Source: Pseudomonadaceae bacterium UBA5811
GTDB lineage: Bacteria; Pseudomonadota; Gammaproteobacteria; Pseudomonadales; Pseudomonadaceae
Length of the DNA: 9,367 nt
Assembly (NCBI GenBank): GCA_002417905.1
Contig: DIDB01000146.1
Coordinates: forward strand, 1-9,367
Direction of reading: 5' to 3'
Shown: in pieces, positions 1-6,163 of the stretch
How positions within the stretch are numbered: position 1 is the stretch's first letter
Layout of the letters: every line of letters starts with the position of its first letter
The notes under the pieces: model-generated
The model's database searches: none
Told to the model about the DNA's origin: nothing
Seen by the model: the letters and a program-made list of their open reading frames with translations, nothing else
Made by a program: the position numbers and the translations under genes

Positions 1-1
1 G

Positions 2-238
2 CTCCGCTTTGTGCTGGGGGCGTATCCGGAAGCCTGTATCCATGTGCAGCCACCGCCACCGAACCAAATTGTGCTGGTACAGTACCCGCCGGGGATTTTG
101 CTGGACGATATCTACACGCCCCTGCAGGTTGAGGGCACACTGGCTATCCAGCCGGTGCACAACAGCCTGGCCGATGCAGCCTATGTCCTGCAGGCCCGCC
201 AGCTTCAGGTGCTGAGCGAGGCGCTGGAGCCGGACTGA
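2..238 (+). CDS. DUF3299-family protein, C-terminal end (partial)
   Basis: The frame is open from the left window edge to the TGA at 236-238, giving about 78 C-terminal residues. The stretch around PEACIHV, then PPPPNQIV, matches the most conserved part of the DUF3299 family as I know it (an ACIH motif followed by a proline run and NQ). After it comes a hydrophobic strand, a GTL segment that typically closes the domain, and a short helical tail rich in Ala, Gln and Leu. The start and any signal peptide lie outside the window. Proteins of this family are often exported or lipoproteins and are often found near MacB/FtsX-type ABC transporter genes; their biochemical role is not established. The 134-bp gap and the promoter-like sequence after it suggest it is not co-transcribed with ahpF. 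The GTG at position 11 is only an internal valine codon, not a likely start. Confidence 0.72.
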   Translation, partial: LRFVLGAYPEACIHVQPPPPNQIVLVQYPPGILLDDIYTPLQVEGTLAIQPVHNSLADAAYVLQARQLQVLSEALEPD

Positions 239-246
239 ACGGTCAG

Positions 247-295
247 ATAGGCAAAGCGAATCGCTACAAGTGGTTTATTCAATTTTCGCTATACC
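247..295 (+). promoter_or_regulatory. Candidate ahpF promoter with degenerate OxyR-like site
   Basis: In the 134-bp gap before ahpF, 247-283 can be aligned to the OxyR pattern ATAG-N7-CTAT-N7-ATAG-N7-CTAT as ATAG, GAAT, AGTG, CAAT at the right spacing. The first quarter-site is perfect, the last is 3 of 4, and the middle two are 2 of 4. A possible -10 element, TATACC (290-295), lies just downstream, so an activator here would overlap the -35 region, as OxyR does at its targets. ahpF being an OxyR target is well known in enterics and pseudomonads. The match here is weak and was found by eye. Confidence 0.3.
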
Positions 296-372
296 GCACC
301 ATGGCTTAAGGTAAGGCCATTCTCTTTTGTCGCCGCGCCCGGCGCCCCCTCTAGCCACGGAGTCATAGCCCC

Positions 373-1932
373 ATGTTGGATGACGGCCTTAGAAACCAGC
401 TGAAAGCCTATCTGGACAAGGTTACCCGGCCTTTCACGATTGTGGCCTCCCTTGACGATTCAGCCCAGTCCGCCGAAATGCTCGGTCTGCTGCAGGAGAT
501 TGCCAGCCTGTGCAGCCAGATCAGCCTGCAGACAGATGGCGATGACCAGCGCAAACCCTCCTTTGCCCTGACCCGTCCGGATCAGCCACAGGACCTGCGT
601 TTTGCCGGTTTGCCCATGGGGCACGAATTTACTTCGCTGGTGCTGGCCCTGCTGCAGACGGGTGGCTATCCGCCCAGGGCCAGCGCCGAAATTATGGAGC
701 AGATTCAGGCACTGCAGGGGGATTATCACTTTGAAACCTACTTCTCCCAGTCCTGCCAGAATTGCCCGGATGTCGTTCAGGCCCTGAACCTGATGGCCGT
801 GCTGAACCCGGCCATTCACCATGTTGCCATTGACGGGGCGCTGTTCCAGAGCGAGGTGGAGCAGCGCCAGATCATGGCTGTACCCACCATTTACCTGAAC
901 GGCCAGCCCTTTGCCCAGGGACGTATGAGCCTGGAAGAGTTTGTGGCGAAACTGGACCGTGGTGCGGCGGCTCGCGAAGCTGAAAAAGTTACAGCCCGAC
1001 AGCCCTTTGATGTGCTGGTGGTCGGTGGTGGTCCGGCAGGCGCTGCTGCGGCCATCTATGCCGTCCGTAAGGGCATCCGTACCGGGCTGGTGGCCGAACG
1101 CTTTGGTGGCCAGGTGCTGGACACCATGGCCATCGAAAACTTTATCTCCGTGCCGGAAACCGAAGGCCCCAAACTGGCCGCCGCCCTGGAGGAGCATGTC
1201 CGCCAGTACGGTGTTGATATGATGCCCCTGCAGCGGGCGGCCCGGCTGGTACCTGATGCCCATGGCGGGCTGCACGAAGTGCAGTTTGAGTCCGGTGCAG
1301 TCCTGAAAGCCAAAACCCTGATTCTGGCTACCGGCGCCCGCTACCGGGAGCTGAACGTGCCCGGCGAGGCAGAATACCGTACCCGGGGTGTGGCCTATTG
1401 CCCGCACTGCGACGGGCCACTGTTCAAGGGCAAGCGCGTGGCGGTGATCGGGGGGGGAAACTCTGGTGTGGAGGCGGCCATTGACCTGGCCGGTATTGTG
1501 GCCCATGTCACCCTGCTGACCCACAACGCCCTCAAGGCTGATGCGGTACTGCAGCGCAAGCTGTACAGCCTGGGCAATGTCAGCGTGATTACCGGTGCCC
1601 CGATCAGTGCCATCCGGGGCGATGGCCAGAAAGTCACTGCCCTGGACTACCGGGATCGCCAGTCTGGTGAGTCCTACAGCCTTGAACTGGAGGGGGTCTT
1701 TATCCAGGTGGGCCTGCTGCCCAACAGCGAATGGCTGAAGGACAGTCTGCTCCTGAACCCGCGGGGCGAAATCCAGGTGGATGACCATGGCCGCACCTCC
1801 GTGGCCGGCATTTTTGCTGCCGGAGATGTCACCACGGTGCCTTACAAACAGATCGTGATTGCCATCGGCGAAGGAGCCAAAGCTTCGCTGGCGGCTTTTG
1901 ACCATCTGATCCGCAGCTCGGCTCCGGAATAA
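373..1932 (+). CDS. ahpF: Alkyl hydroperoxide reductase subunit F
   Basis: AhpF is the cytoplasmic NADH-dependent flavoprotein disulfide reductase that recycles the peroxiredoxin AhpC. The 519 residues match the usual length (about 520). The N-terminal double thioredoxin fold (about 1-200) carries the CQNC dithiol at 128-131. A linker leads to the thioredoxin-reductase-like part: FAD site GGGPAG at 218-223, ATG at 320-322, the second redox centre CPHC at 343-346, NADH site GGGNSG at 360-365, and the closing FAAGD at 481-485. All catalytic elements are intact. The ATG at 373 is supported by GGAG at 359-362 and by the family-like N-terminus. ahpC, normally directly upstream, is absent; a DUF3299 gene is there instead, so the partner peroxiredoxin must be encoded elsewhere. 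A run of eight G at 1450-1457 encodes part of the NADH-binding glycines. A tRNA gene follows 76 bp downstream and no terminator is obvious between them. Confidence 0.97.
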   Translation: MLDDGLRNQLKAYLDKVTRPFTIVASLDDSAQSAEMLGLLQEIASLCSQISLQTDGDDQRKPSFALTRPDQPQDLRFAGLPMGHEFTSLVLALLQTGGYPPRASAEIMEQIQALQGDYHFETYFSQSCQNCPDVVQALNLMAVLNPAIHHVAIDGALFQSEVEQRQIMAVPTIYLNGQPFAQGRMSLEEFVAKLDRGAAAREAEKVTARQPFDVLVVGGGPAGAAAAIYAVRKGIRTGLVAERFGGQVLDTMAIENFISVPETEGPKLAAALEEHVRQYGVDMMPLQRAARLVPDAHGGLHEVQFESGAVLKAKTLILATGARYRELNVPGEAEYRTRGVAYCPHCDGPLFKGKRVAVIGGGNSGVEAAIDLAGIVAHVTLLTHNALKADAVLQRKLYSLGNVSVITGAPISAIRGDGQKVTALDYRDRQSGESYSLELEGVFIQVGLLPNSEWLKDSLLLNPRGEIQVDDHGRTSVAGIFAAGDVTTVPYKQIVIAIGEGAKASLAAFDHLIRSSAPE

Positions 1933-1948
1933 ATTGCATGGACCAGCA

Positions 1949-1977
1949 TGGACGGATGACACCGGGATGCGTATGAT
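1949..1977 (+). promoter_or_regulatory. Likely sigma-70 promoter of the tRNA-Arg gene
   Basis: TGGACG (1949-1954, 4 of 6 to TTGACA) and TATGAT (1972-1977, 5 of 6 to TATAAT) are separated by exactly 17 bp. A GC-rich stretch follows the -10, as is common for stable-RNA promoters. The predicted transcript would start near 1984, and a small GCCGC/GCGGC hairpin (1988-2001) lies in the leader before the mature tRNA. Confidence 0.5.
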
Positions 1978-2008
1978 ACTGCCCGCAGCCGCATCAGCGG
2001 CGGCACAG

Positions 2009-2085
2009 GCATCTGTAGCTCAGCTGGATAGAGTACTGCCCTCCGAAGGCAGGGGTCGTGGGTTCGAATCCCGCCAGATGCGCCA
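2009..2085 (+). tRNA. tRNA-Arg (anticodon CCG)
   Basis: A complete 77-nt cloverleaf can be folded by eye. The acceptor stem is GCATCTG (2009-2015) with CAGATGC (2075-2081), followed by discriminator G and an encoded CCA (2083-2085). The D arm contains TAGCTCAGCTGGATAGAG. The anticodon stem CTGCC/GGCAG encloses loop CTCCGAA, so the anticodon is CCG and reads the arginine codon CGG. The T arm is GTGGG/CCCGC around TTCGAAT. The genomic CCA supports a gammaproteobacterial-type tRNA. It lies directly upstream of an integrase relic, but the repeat flanking that relic starts 18 bp after the tRNA end and does not include it. Confidence 0.96.
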
Positions 2086-2103
2086 TCTACCTGTTTCTGG
2101 CTG

Positions 2104-2166
2104 TCTATAACAGTCTACGAAACACCATGAAAAGCCCGCCCTGTGCGGGCTTTCCTGTCTCTGGCA
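2104..2166 (+). repeat. 63-bp direct repeat, copy 1 (putative attL-like)
   Basis: This copy pairs with 2684-2746. The first 23 bp, starting TCTATAACAG and ending GAAACACC, are identical in both copies. After one A/C difference the next 9 bp (TGAAAAGCC) also match. The hairpin part differs slightly, and both copies end in TGTCTCTGGCA. Copy 1 includes the intact tRNA terminator hairpin. The position beside a tRNA and just upstream of a tyrosine-integrase relic is that expected for an attachment site; that reading is inference. Confidence 0.75.
2131..2156 (+). terminator. Rho-independent terminator after tRNA-Arg
   Basis: A perfect 9-bp stem, AAAGCCCGC (2131-2139) with GCGGGCTTT (2145-2153), encloses a 5-nt loop and is preceded by A residues and followed by a T-rich TTTCCT. 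It lies 45 nt beyond the mature tRNA end and is the obvious terminator of that transcript. The same element is present in altered, weaker form in the second direct repeat. Confidence 0.8.
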
Positions 2167-2200
2167 GTCTCTGGCTATCTATCCCTAACACTTCTTGCTG

Positions 2201-2238
2201 TGTATGCCAGCTTGTATGCTGGCCTAAAGGCATACAAG
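2201..2238. repeat. TGTATGC repeat cluster before the integrase relic
   Basis: Three copies of a TGTATGC-type unit sit within 38 bp: TGTATGCC at 2201-2208, TGTATGCT at 2213-2220, and the inverted GGCATACA at 2229-2236. The last two units form the larger inverted repeat CTTGTATGC (2211-2219) / GCATACAAG (2230-2238). Short repeats directly upstream of a P4-type integrase start are commonly arm-type or regulator binding sites. Here they end 3 bp before the old ATG at 2241. Confidence 0.5.
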
Positions 2239-2240
2239 CC

Positions 2241-2710
2241 ATGAAGCGTTCTGATATTAAGCGTTGCCCGTTGGCTGATACCCCTTGGGCATGGCCTGTA
2301 CTTTCGTGTGAAGCCTGGTGGCGGAAAACTCTGGGAGGTTACGTTACAAAAAACCTGACGGCAGATGGTCGTGGCTGGGTTTGGGCAGTTACCCGAAGAT
2401 TAACGGTCAATCAGCCCGGAAGAGGGCTGTAGAGCTGCGAGCAGAGGCTCTTGCCGGGAAAGACCCGTTAACCACCAGAAAAGCCAGAAAGGCGGCCCAG
2501 CTGGTGGCCGCAACCAATACTTTCGAAATGCTGGCCCGTGAGTGGATAGAAATCCGGTTACAGGGCTGGGAGCCCAGCACGGCCAAACGTACCGTTAGTG
2601 CACTGGAGCTGCATGTATTCCCCTTATTCGGCAAACGGCTTTTCACCGAGATTCTGCCAATTGAGTGGATGAATCTTTTCAGATCTATAACAGTCTACGA
2701 AACACCCTGA
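2241..2710 (+). pseudogene. Tyrosine integrase, N-terminal relic (frameshifted, truncated)
   Basis: Three frames each carry consecutive pieces of the arm-binding N-terminal domain of a P4-type tyrosine integrase. Frame one, from ATG 2241, reads MKRSDIKRCPLADT, then about 20 family residues appear to be missing near 2283. Frame two (about 2287-2334) reads GLYFRVKPGGGKLW. An extra G at about 2337 breaks it; removing that base gives WELRYKKPDGRWSW. Frame three (2336-2683) continues with WLGLGSYP, then a segment resembling the start of the core-binding domain (EMLAREW, STAKRT). The reading ends at a TGA (2708-2710) inside the second direct repeat, and its last seven residues are translated from that repeat. 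The catalytic domain with its Arg-His-Arg-Tyr residues is absent, so it cannot be a working recombinase. AAAGG at 2226-2230 would have been its ribosome-binding site. The missing 20 residues are judged from memory of the family. Confidence 0.85.
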
Positions 2711-2746
2711 AAAGCCATGCCCCGTGCGGGCTTTCTGTCTCTGGCA
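2684..2746 (+). repeat. 63-bp direct repeat, copy 2 (putative attR-like)
   Basis: This is the partner of 2104-2166 and has the same length. The first 23 bp are identical; after that there is one A/C change, a few substitutions and a compensating one-base insertion and deletion in the hairpin. The hairpin is degraded to an outer AAAGCC/GGCTTT stem. The repeat directly abuts the broken end of the integrase, consistent with the right end of an element whose interior was deleted. Confidence 0.7.
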
Positions 2747-2908
2747 ATCACTGTTTGGCCTGTTTCACCGGTCTGCTGGCGGTAGCCTCGGGTCATGTCT
2801 GGCTTATCGAAAATACCGATATAGTTGTTCATAAATAACGGTTTTACAGATATCTGACAGGCTTTTTACACTTGCGGCCTGGTATCAGGAGCAGGGAGTG
2901 TCACCGTT
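2747..2908 (+). promoter_or_regulatory. Upstream region of the TDT gene with two small palindromes
   Basis: This gap, AT-richer than the genes around it, separates the element scar from the transporter start. It contains TATCG-N7-CGATA (2805-2821) and the perfect 10-bp palindrome CAGATATCTG (2847-2856). TTGTTC at 2825-2830 could be a -35 element, but the hexamer 17 bp later (AGATAT) is a poor -10. The region probably holds the operon promoter and perhaps an operator. No regulator gene is adjacent and I cannot assign one. Confidence 0.35.
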
Positions 2909-4084
2909 ATGTCTGGTTATGCCCGGCTGGCTATATTCGGCACGTTGCGGCCGCTGGGCCGGCTCAGTCATCCCAGGGAGGTGATCCGTCAGTTCACCCC
3001 CAACTGGTTTGCCGTCACCATGGGGACAGGCATTCTGGCGCTGGCCCTGCCGCTGCTGCCGGTGCCATTTCCGGGGCAGCAGGTTTTGGGGGAAGGGCTC
3101 TGGCTGCTGGCTGCCGGGCTGTTTGTCCTGTTCAGCCTGCTGTATGCCGCCCGCTGGCTGCTGTTTTTTGATGAGGCCCGGCTGATTTTTGGCCATGCCA
3201 CGGTGTCGATGTTTTTCGGCACTATTCCCATGGGGCTGGCCACCGTAATCAATGGTCTGCTGGTGTTTGGTCTGCCCCGCTGGGGCAGTGCGGTGATTCC
3301 GCTGGCCGAGGGGCTATGGTGGCTGGATGTGGCGCTGGCTCTGGTCTGCGGAGTCAGTATTCCCTACCTGATGTTTACCCGTCAGGAGCACCGGATTGAC
3401 CAGATGACGGCCGTCTGGCTGTTGCCGGTAGTCGCGGCCGAAGTAGCTGCTGCCAGCGGGGGGCAGCTGTTGCCCTTGCTGCCTGCTGATGACAGTCCGT
3501 TCCGGGTCCTGCTGGCCAGCTATGTGCTCTGGGCCTATTCGGTGCCGGTGGCCCTGAGCATTCTGGCCATCCTGATTTTGCGCATGGCTCTGCACAAGCT
3601 GCCACCAGCAGATATGGCCGCTTCCAGCTGGCTGTCGCTGGGGCCTGTAGGTACCGGAGCGCTTGGGCTGCTGCTGCTGGGCCAGCCAGCGCCGGCCATT
3701 CTGGCTGCCCACGGGCTGGCCAATGCAGGCGTGCTGGCGGGTGGTCTTGGCCTGATCGGGGCGCTGCTGCTGTGGGGCCTCGGGCTGTGGTGGCTGGCCC
3801 TGGCCGTACTGATCACCCTGCGTTATTGCCGGACCGGGCTGCCGTTCAATCTGGGCTGGTGGGGATTTACCTTTCCGCTGGGAGTCTATGCCGTGCTGAC
3901 CCTGAAGCTGGGCAGTTCCCTGCAGAGCCCGTTTTTCAATGGCGCAGGCTGTCTGCTGGTGGTGGCCTTGGCGCTGCTCTGGCTGGTGGTGGCCAGCCGG
4001 ACCCTGCTGGGGGCCTGGCGGGGCGAGCTGTTTGTCTCGCCCTGTCTGGCCCAGTATCTGGCCCGGAATGGTGCGCCCCGCTGA
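2909..4084 (+). CDS. TDT-family transporter (TehA/Ssu1/SLAC1-type)
   Basis: The 391-residue, very hydrophobic protein looks like about ten inner-membrane helices. It carries family marks of the tellurite-resistance/dicarboxylate transporter group: FTPNWFAVTMGTGI at 29-42 (close to the Mae1/Ssu1 branch), FFGTIPMG at 102-109, WLLPVVAAE at 160-168, a WLSLGPVGTG segment at about 231-240, and FNLGWWGFTFPLGVY at 313-327. The family includes the bacterial anion channel TehA, the yeast sulfite pump Ssu1, the yeast malate permease Mae1 and the plant channel SLAC1. Substrate cannot be read from sequence; sulfite, dicarboxylate or another small anion are all possible. The ATG at 2909 has GGGAG at 2894-2898. 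The tpm gene follows after 49 bp on the same strand, which recalls tehA next to tehB. It is the first intact gene after the integrase scar. Confidence 0.88.
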   Translation: MSGYARLAIFGTLRPLGRLSHPREVIRQFTPNWFAVTMGTGILALALPLLPVPFPGQQVLGEGLWLLAAGLFVLFSLLYAARWLLFFDEARLIFGHATVSMFFGTIPMGLATVINGLLVFGLPRWGSAVIPLAEGLWWLDVALALVCGVSIPYLMFTRQEHRIDQMTAVWLLPVVAAEVAAASGGQLLPLLPADDSPFRVLLASYVLWAYSVPVALSILAILILRMALHKLPPADMAASSWLSLGPVGTGALGLLLLGQPAPAILAAHGLANAGVLAGGLGLIGALLLWGLGLWWLALAVLITLRYCRTGLPFNLGWWGFTFPLGVYAVLTLKLGSSLQSPFFNGAGCLLVVALALLWLVVASRTLLGAWRGELFVSPCLAQYLARNGAPR

Positions 4085-4133
4085 CTGGCCGGGCTGTTAC
4101 ACTCAGGCCCATTCTGGTTCGGGAACCCTGATC

Positions 4134-4778
4134 ATGGATGCAGCATTCTGGCACCGGCGCTGGCACAAGGCCGAAACGGCGTTTCACCAGACCGAAGTCA
4201 ATCCCTGGTTGCAACGCTATTTTCCACCGCTGCTGGATGGCCCGGCCCGGGTGCTGGTGCCTCTGTGTGGCAAGAGTCTGGATATGCTCTGGCTGGTGGC
4301 CCGGGGCTGCCAGGTGTTGGGGGTGGAGCTGTCTGAAATTGCCGTGCAGGCTTTTTTTGATGAGCAGGGGCTGGAGCCGGAGATCTGCCAGCAGGGGGCT
4401 TTCCAGCGTTATCGGGCCGGAGCGCTGGAAATCTGGTGTGGTGACTTTTTTGCGCTGACGGCTGCAGATCTGGCGCACTGCACGCACCTGTATGACCGGG
4501 CTGCCCTGGTGGCCCTGCCTCCGGAGATGCGTCGCCGTTATGCGGCCCATCTGGCACTGCTGCCCGCTGGCTGCCGGGGGCTGCTGATTACCCTGGATTA
4601 TCCACAGCAGCAAATGGAGGGACCGCCCTTTGCCGTGCCTGAGCCGGAGATCCGCCAGCTGCTGGCGGGCTGGGCACCGGAGCTGCTGGAGGCCCGGGTC
4701 AGTCCGGCTTGGCAGGCCCGCTTTGCGGCTGGCGAGCCGGTCTGCGAGCCGGTTTATTATCTGCACAAAACAGCCTGA
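4134..4778 (+). CDS. tpm: Thiopurine S-methyltransferase (TPMT family)
   Basis: This cytoplasmic SAM-dependent methyltransferase has 214 residues, about the usual bacterial length. The ATG at 4134 gives the typical start MDAAFWHRRW, followed by a family-like tryptophan and glutamate pattern. The SAM site is VLVPLCGKSLDM at 40-51, with the acidic end of strand 2 in GVELS (E65), then WCGDFF at 101-106, the DRAALVALP motif at 121-129 and LITLDYP at 151-157. Bacterial TPMTs of pseudomonads methylate selenium and tellurium compounds and have been tied to tellurite tolerance; mammalian TPMT acts on thiopurines. The natural substrate here is unknown. It starts 49 bp after the TDT transporter and is followed after 20 bp by hemerythrin, so the three probably form an operon. 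The open frame extends upstream to 3939, but that part overlaps the transporter out of frame and has no family match. Confidence 0.93.
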   Translation: MDAAFWHRRWHKAETAFHQTEVNPWLQRYFPPLLDGPARVLVPLCGKSLDMLWLVARGCQVLGVELSEIAVQAFFDEQGLEPEICQQGAFQRYRAGALEIWCGDFFALTAADLAHCTHLYDRAALVALPPEMRRRYAAHLALLPAGCRGLLITLDYPQQQMEGPPFAVPEPEIRQLLAGWAPELLEARVSPAWQARFAAGEPVCEPVYYLHKTA

Positions 4779-4798
4779 TCCTGCGGAGGATTCTTGCC

Positions 4799-5221
4799 AT
4801 GCCTGCCCCAGCTGAACTGCTGCAGCACTTTGACGCCCAGTACTGTCTGGGGGCGCCGCAGATGGACCAGACTCACCGGGAATTCCTTGAGTGTTGCGTG
4901 ACCACAGCGCAAAGCCGGGGCAGCGTGTTCGCTGAAAACTTCAGGATGCTGTTTGAGCACACCCGCCAGCATTTTGCTGAAGAAGAGCGCTGGATGCAGG
5001 AAACGGGTTATCCGGCCCTGGCCGAGCACCGGGCCAATCACCAGCGCACTCTGGGAGATATGGACCGTTTCTGCCAGCGCGCCCGGGCCGGCCGGCTGGC
5101 CATGGCCCAGGCCTGGCTGAATGACAGCCTGATGGAGTGGTTTGACCTGCATGCCCGGACCATGGACAGTGCCCTGGCTGCCTGGCTGAAACAGCAGGGG
5201 GTCACTCAGGGCATGAGCTGA
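4799..5221 (+). CDS. Bacteriohemerythrin
   Basis: This single-domain cytoplasmic diiron O2-binding protein has 140 residues. All seven expected iron ligands are visible with textbook spacing: H26 (in MDQTHREF), H58 and E62 (HFAEEE), H77 and H81 (HRANH), H118 and D123 (HARTMD). The fold would be a four-helix bundle. The ATG at 4799 is well supported by GGAGGA at 4785-4790. It lies 20 bp after tpm, so co-transcription is likely. Such proteins are proposed to store or deliver O2 or to sense oxygen or redox state; the role beside a methyltransferase is not known to me. Its last 16 bp overlap the convergent trhA gene, and there is no room for a terminator before that gene. Confidence 0.92.
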   Translation: MPAPAELLQHFDAQYCLGAPQMDQTHREFLECCVTTAQSRGSVFAENFRMLFEHTRQHFAEEERWMQETGYPALAEHRANHQRTLGDMDRFCQRARAGRLAMAQAWLNDSLMEWFDLHARTMDSALAAWLKQQGVTQGMS

Positions 5222-5868
5222 AGGCTGGCCATCAGCAGCTCAGGCTCCCAGGGCAGCACATAGAAGGTGACCGAAACAAACTGCAGCAGGCTGCCCGCCA
5301 TGACAAACAGGTGCCAGATGCCATGCCAGTGGCGGAAGCGCTCATCGAAAATAAAAAACACCACGCCGATGGTGTAGAGGGCTCCGCCGCCCATCAGCCA
5401 GGCCAGGCCGGTCTGGCCCATGGCTTCGGTCAGCGGATCCACCACCACCAGAATCAGCCAGCCCATCACCGCATAGATCACCAGTGAGGCGACCCGGGCT
5501 TCAGAGCGTGGATTCATTTCCTGCACCATGCCCAGAATGGCCAGAGCCCAGACTGTGGCCAGCAGTGCCCAGCCGGCCGCACCGTTCAGGCTGATCAGGC
5601 AGAACGGGGTATAGCTGCCGGCAATCACCAGATAGATGGACAGATGATCCAGTTTGCGCATCAGGATCTTCAGCGGTCCACGGACGCTGTGATAAACCGT
5701 GGAGACCATGTACAGCAGCACCATGGTGGTTCCGTAGACGGCCACGCTGGTAATTTCCCGCAGGCTGCCGTGCTGGCTGGCCAGCCGGAGCAGCCAGCTG
5801 GCACCCGTGGTGGCCAGCAGGGTTCCCACCAGGTGGGTCCAGGCATTAAAGCGCTCACCATGGTACAT
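5206..5868 (-). CDS. trhA: Hemolysin III / TrhA-family membrane protein
   Basis: This 220-residue integral membrane protein of the PAQR/hemolysin III superfamily has about seven helices. The start at 5868 gives the family N-terminus MYHGERFNAWTHLVG; the frame stays open upstream to 6006, but those residues are not membrane-like. Putative metal ligands shared with PAQR proteins are present: S56 and H60 in STVYHS, D74 and H75 in LDHLSIY, and H182 and H186 in WHGIWH. The conserved AGSYTPFCLISL (83-94) also fits. Members such as E. coli YqfA have been linked to membrane lipid homeostasis; the hemolysin label is historical. On its own strand GGGGGATGG lies a few bases before the ATG. It converges on the hemerythrin gene with a 16-bp overlap and is divergent from the SDR gene. 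Confidence 0.92.
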   Translation of the reverse strand: MYHGERFNAWTHLVGTLLATTGASWLLRLASQHGSLREITSVAVYGTTMVLLYMVSTVYHSVRGPLKILMRKLDHLSIYLVIAGSYTPFCLISLNGAAGWALLATVWALAILGMVQEMNPRSEARVASLVIYAVMGWLILVVVDPLTEAMGQTGLAWLMGGGALYTIGVVFFIFDERFRHWHGIWHLFVMAGSLLQFVSVTFYVLPWEPELLMASLQLMP

Positions 5869-6163
5869 AATCCGTCCATCCCCCCGGCCATTGCAGGCGG
5901 TTAAAGGTTCCGGGCCTGTGCGCACGGCTATCCGGCAATCCGGAACACCCCTGAAGCTGTTACAGGCTAAGAGGGTTCTGTTACTGGAAAACAACGTCTG
6001 GAACATAGAAAGATGTCAGTGGCCGGAAACAGAGTAATACCTGGTCTGTCCGGGGGTGTTCCGCCGGGCGCCAGCCCCTACAATGGGCCGTTACCTGCCA
6101 TCCGGTTCTCTGCCGGAGGTGTGCTCCGGGCCGGGCCTGCCCGCCTGCTACAAGGAAAAAGTC
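5869..6163. promoter_or_regulatory. Divergent spacer between trhA and SDR genes
   Basis: These 295 bp contain no convincing gene. They hold a perfect 11-bp inverted repeat, CGGAACACCCC (5941-5951) and GGGGTGTTCCG (6053-6063), one arm lying towards each divergent gene. CTGTTAC occurs twice, 21 bp apart (5957-5963 and 5978-5984). On the forward strand TACAAT at 6079-6084 is a fair -10 for the SDR gene, but the -35 region is poor. AAGGAA at 6152-6157 is the SDR ribosome-binding site. No clear reverse-strand promoter for trhA could be picked out. Confidence 0.45.

Noticed and set aside
1450..1457. Run of eight G in ahpF, and another at 9235-9242 in tsaC, as phase-variation tracts
   Set aside because: Both encode conserved glycines in GC-rich genes, and such short tracts are expected by chance here. 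No sign of switching can be seen in one sequence.
460..1962. 500-codon open frame on the reverse strand opposite ahpF
   Set aside because: Shadow of ahpF codon use; the translation has no recognisable motif.
2063..2085. tRNA 3' end as the integration core
   Set aside because: The sequence before the second repeat (about 2660-2683) does not copy the tRNA end; the shared block starts at 2104.
2058..2432. Forward open frame starting inside the tRNA
   Set aside because: It begins within the tRNA and crosses the terminator. Only the part from 2241 is real integrase sequence, and it leaves the family frame near 2283.
3939..4133. Longer 279-residue start for tpm
   Set aside because: The extra N-terminus overlaps the transporter gene in another frame and has no TPMT similarity; MDAAFW at 4134 is the family start.
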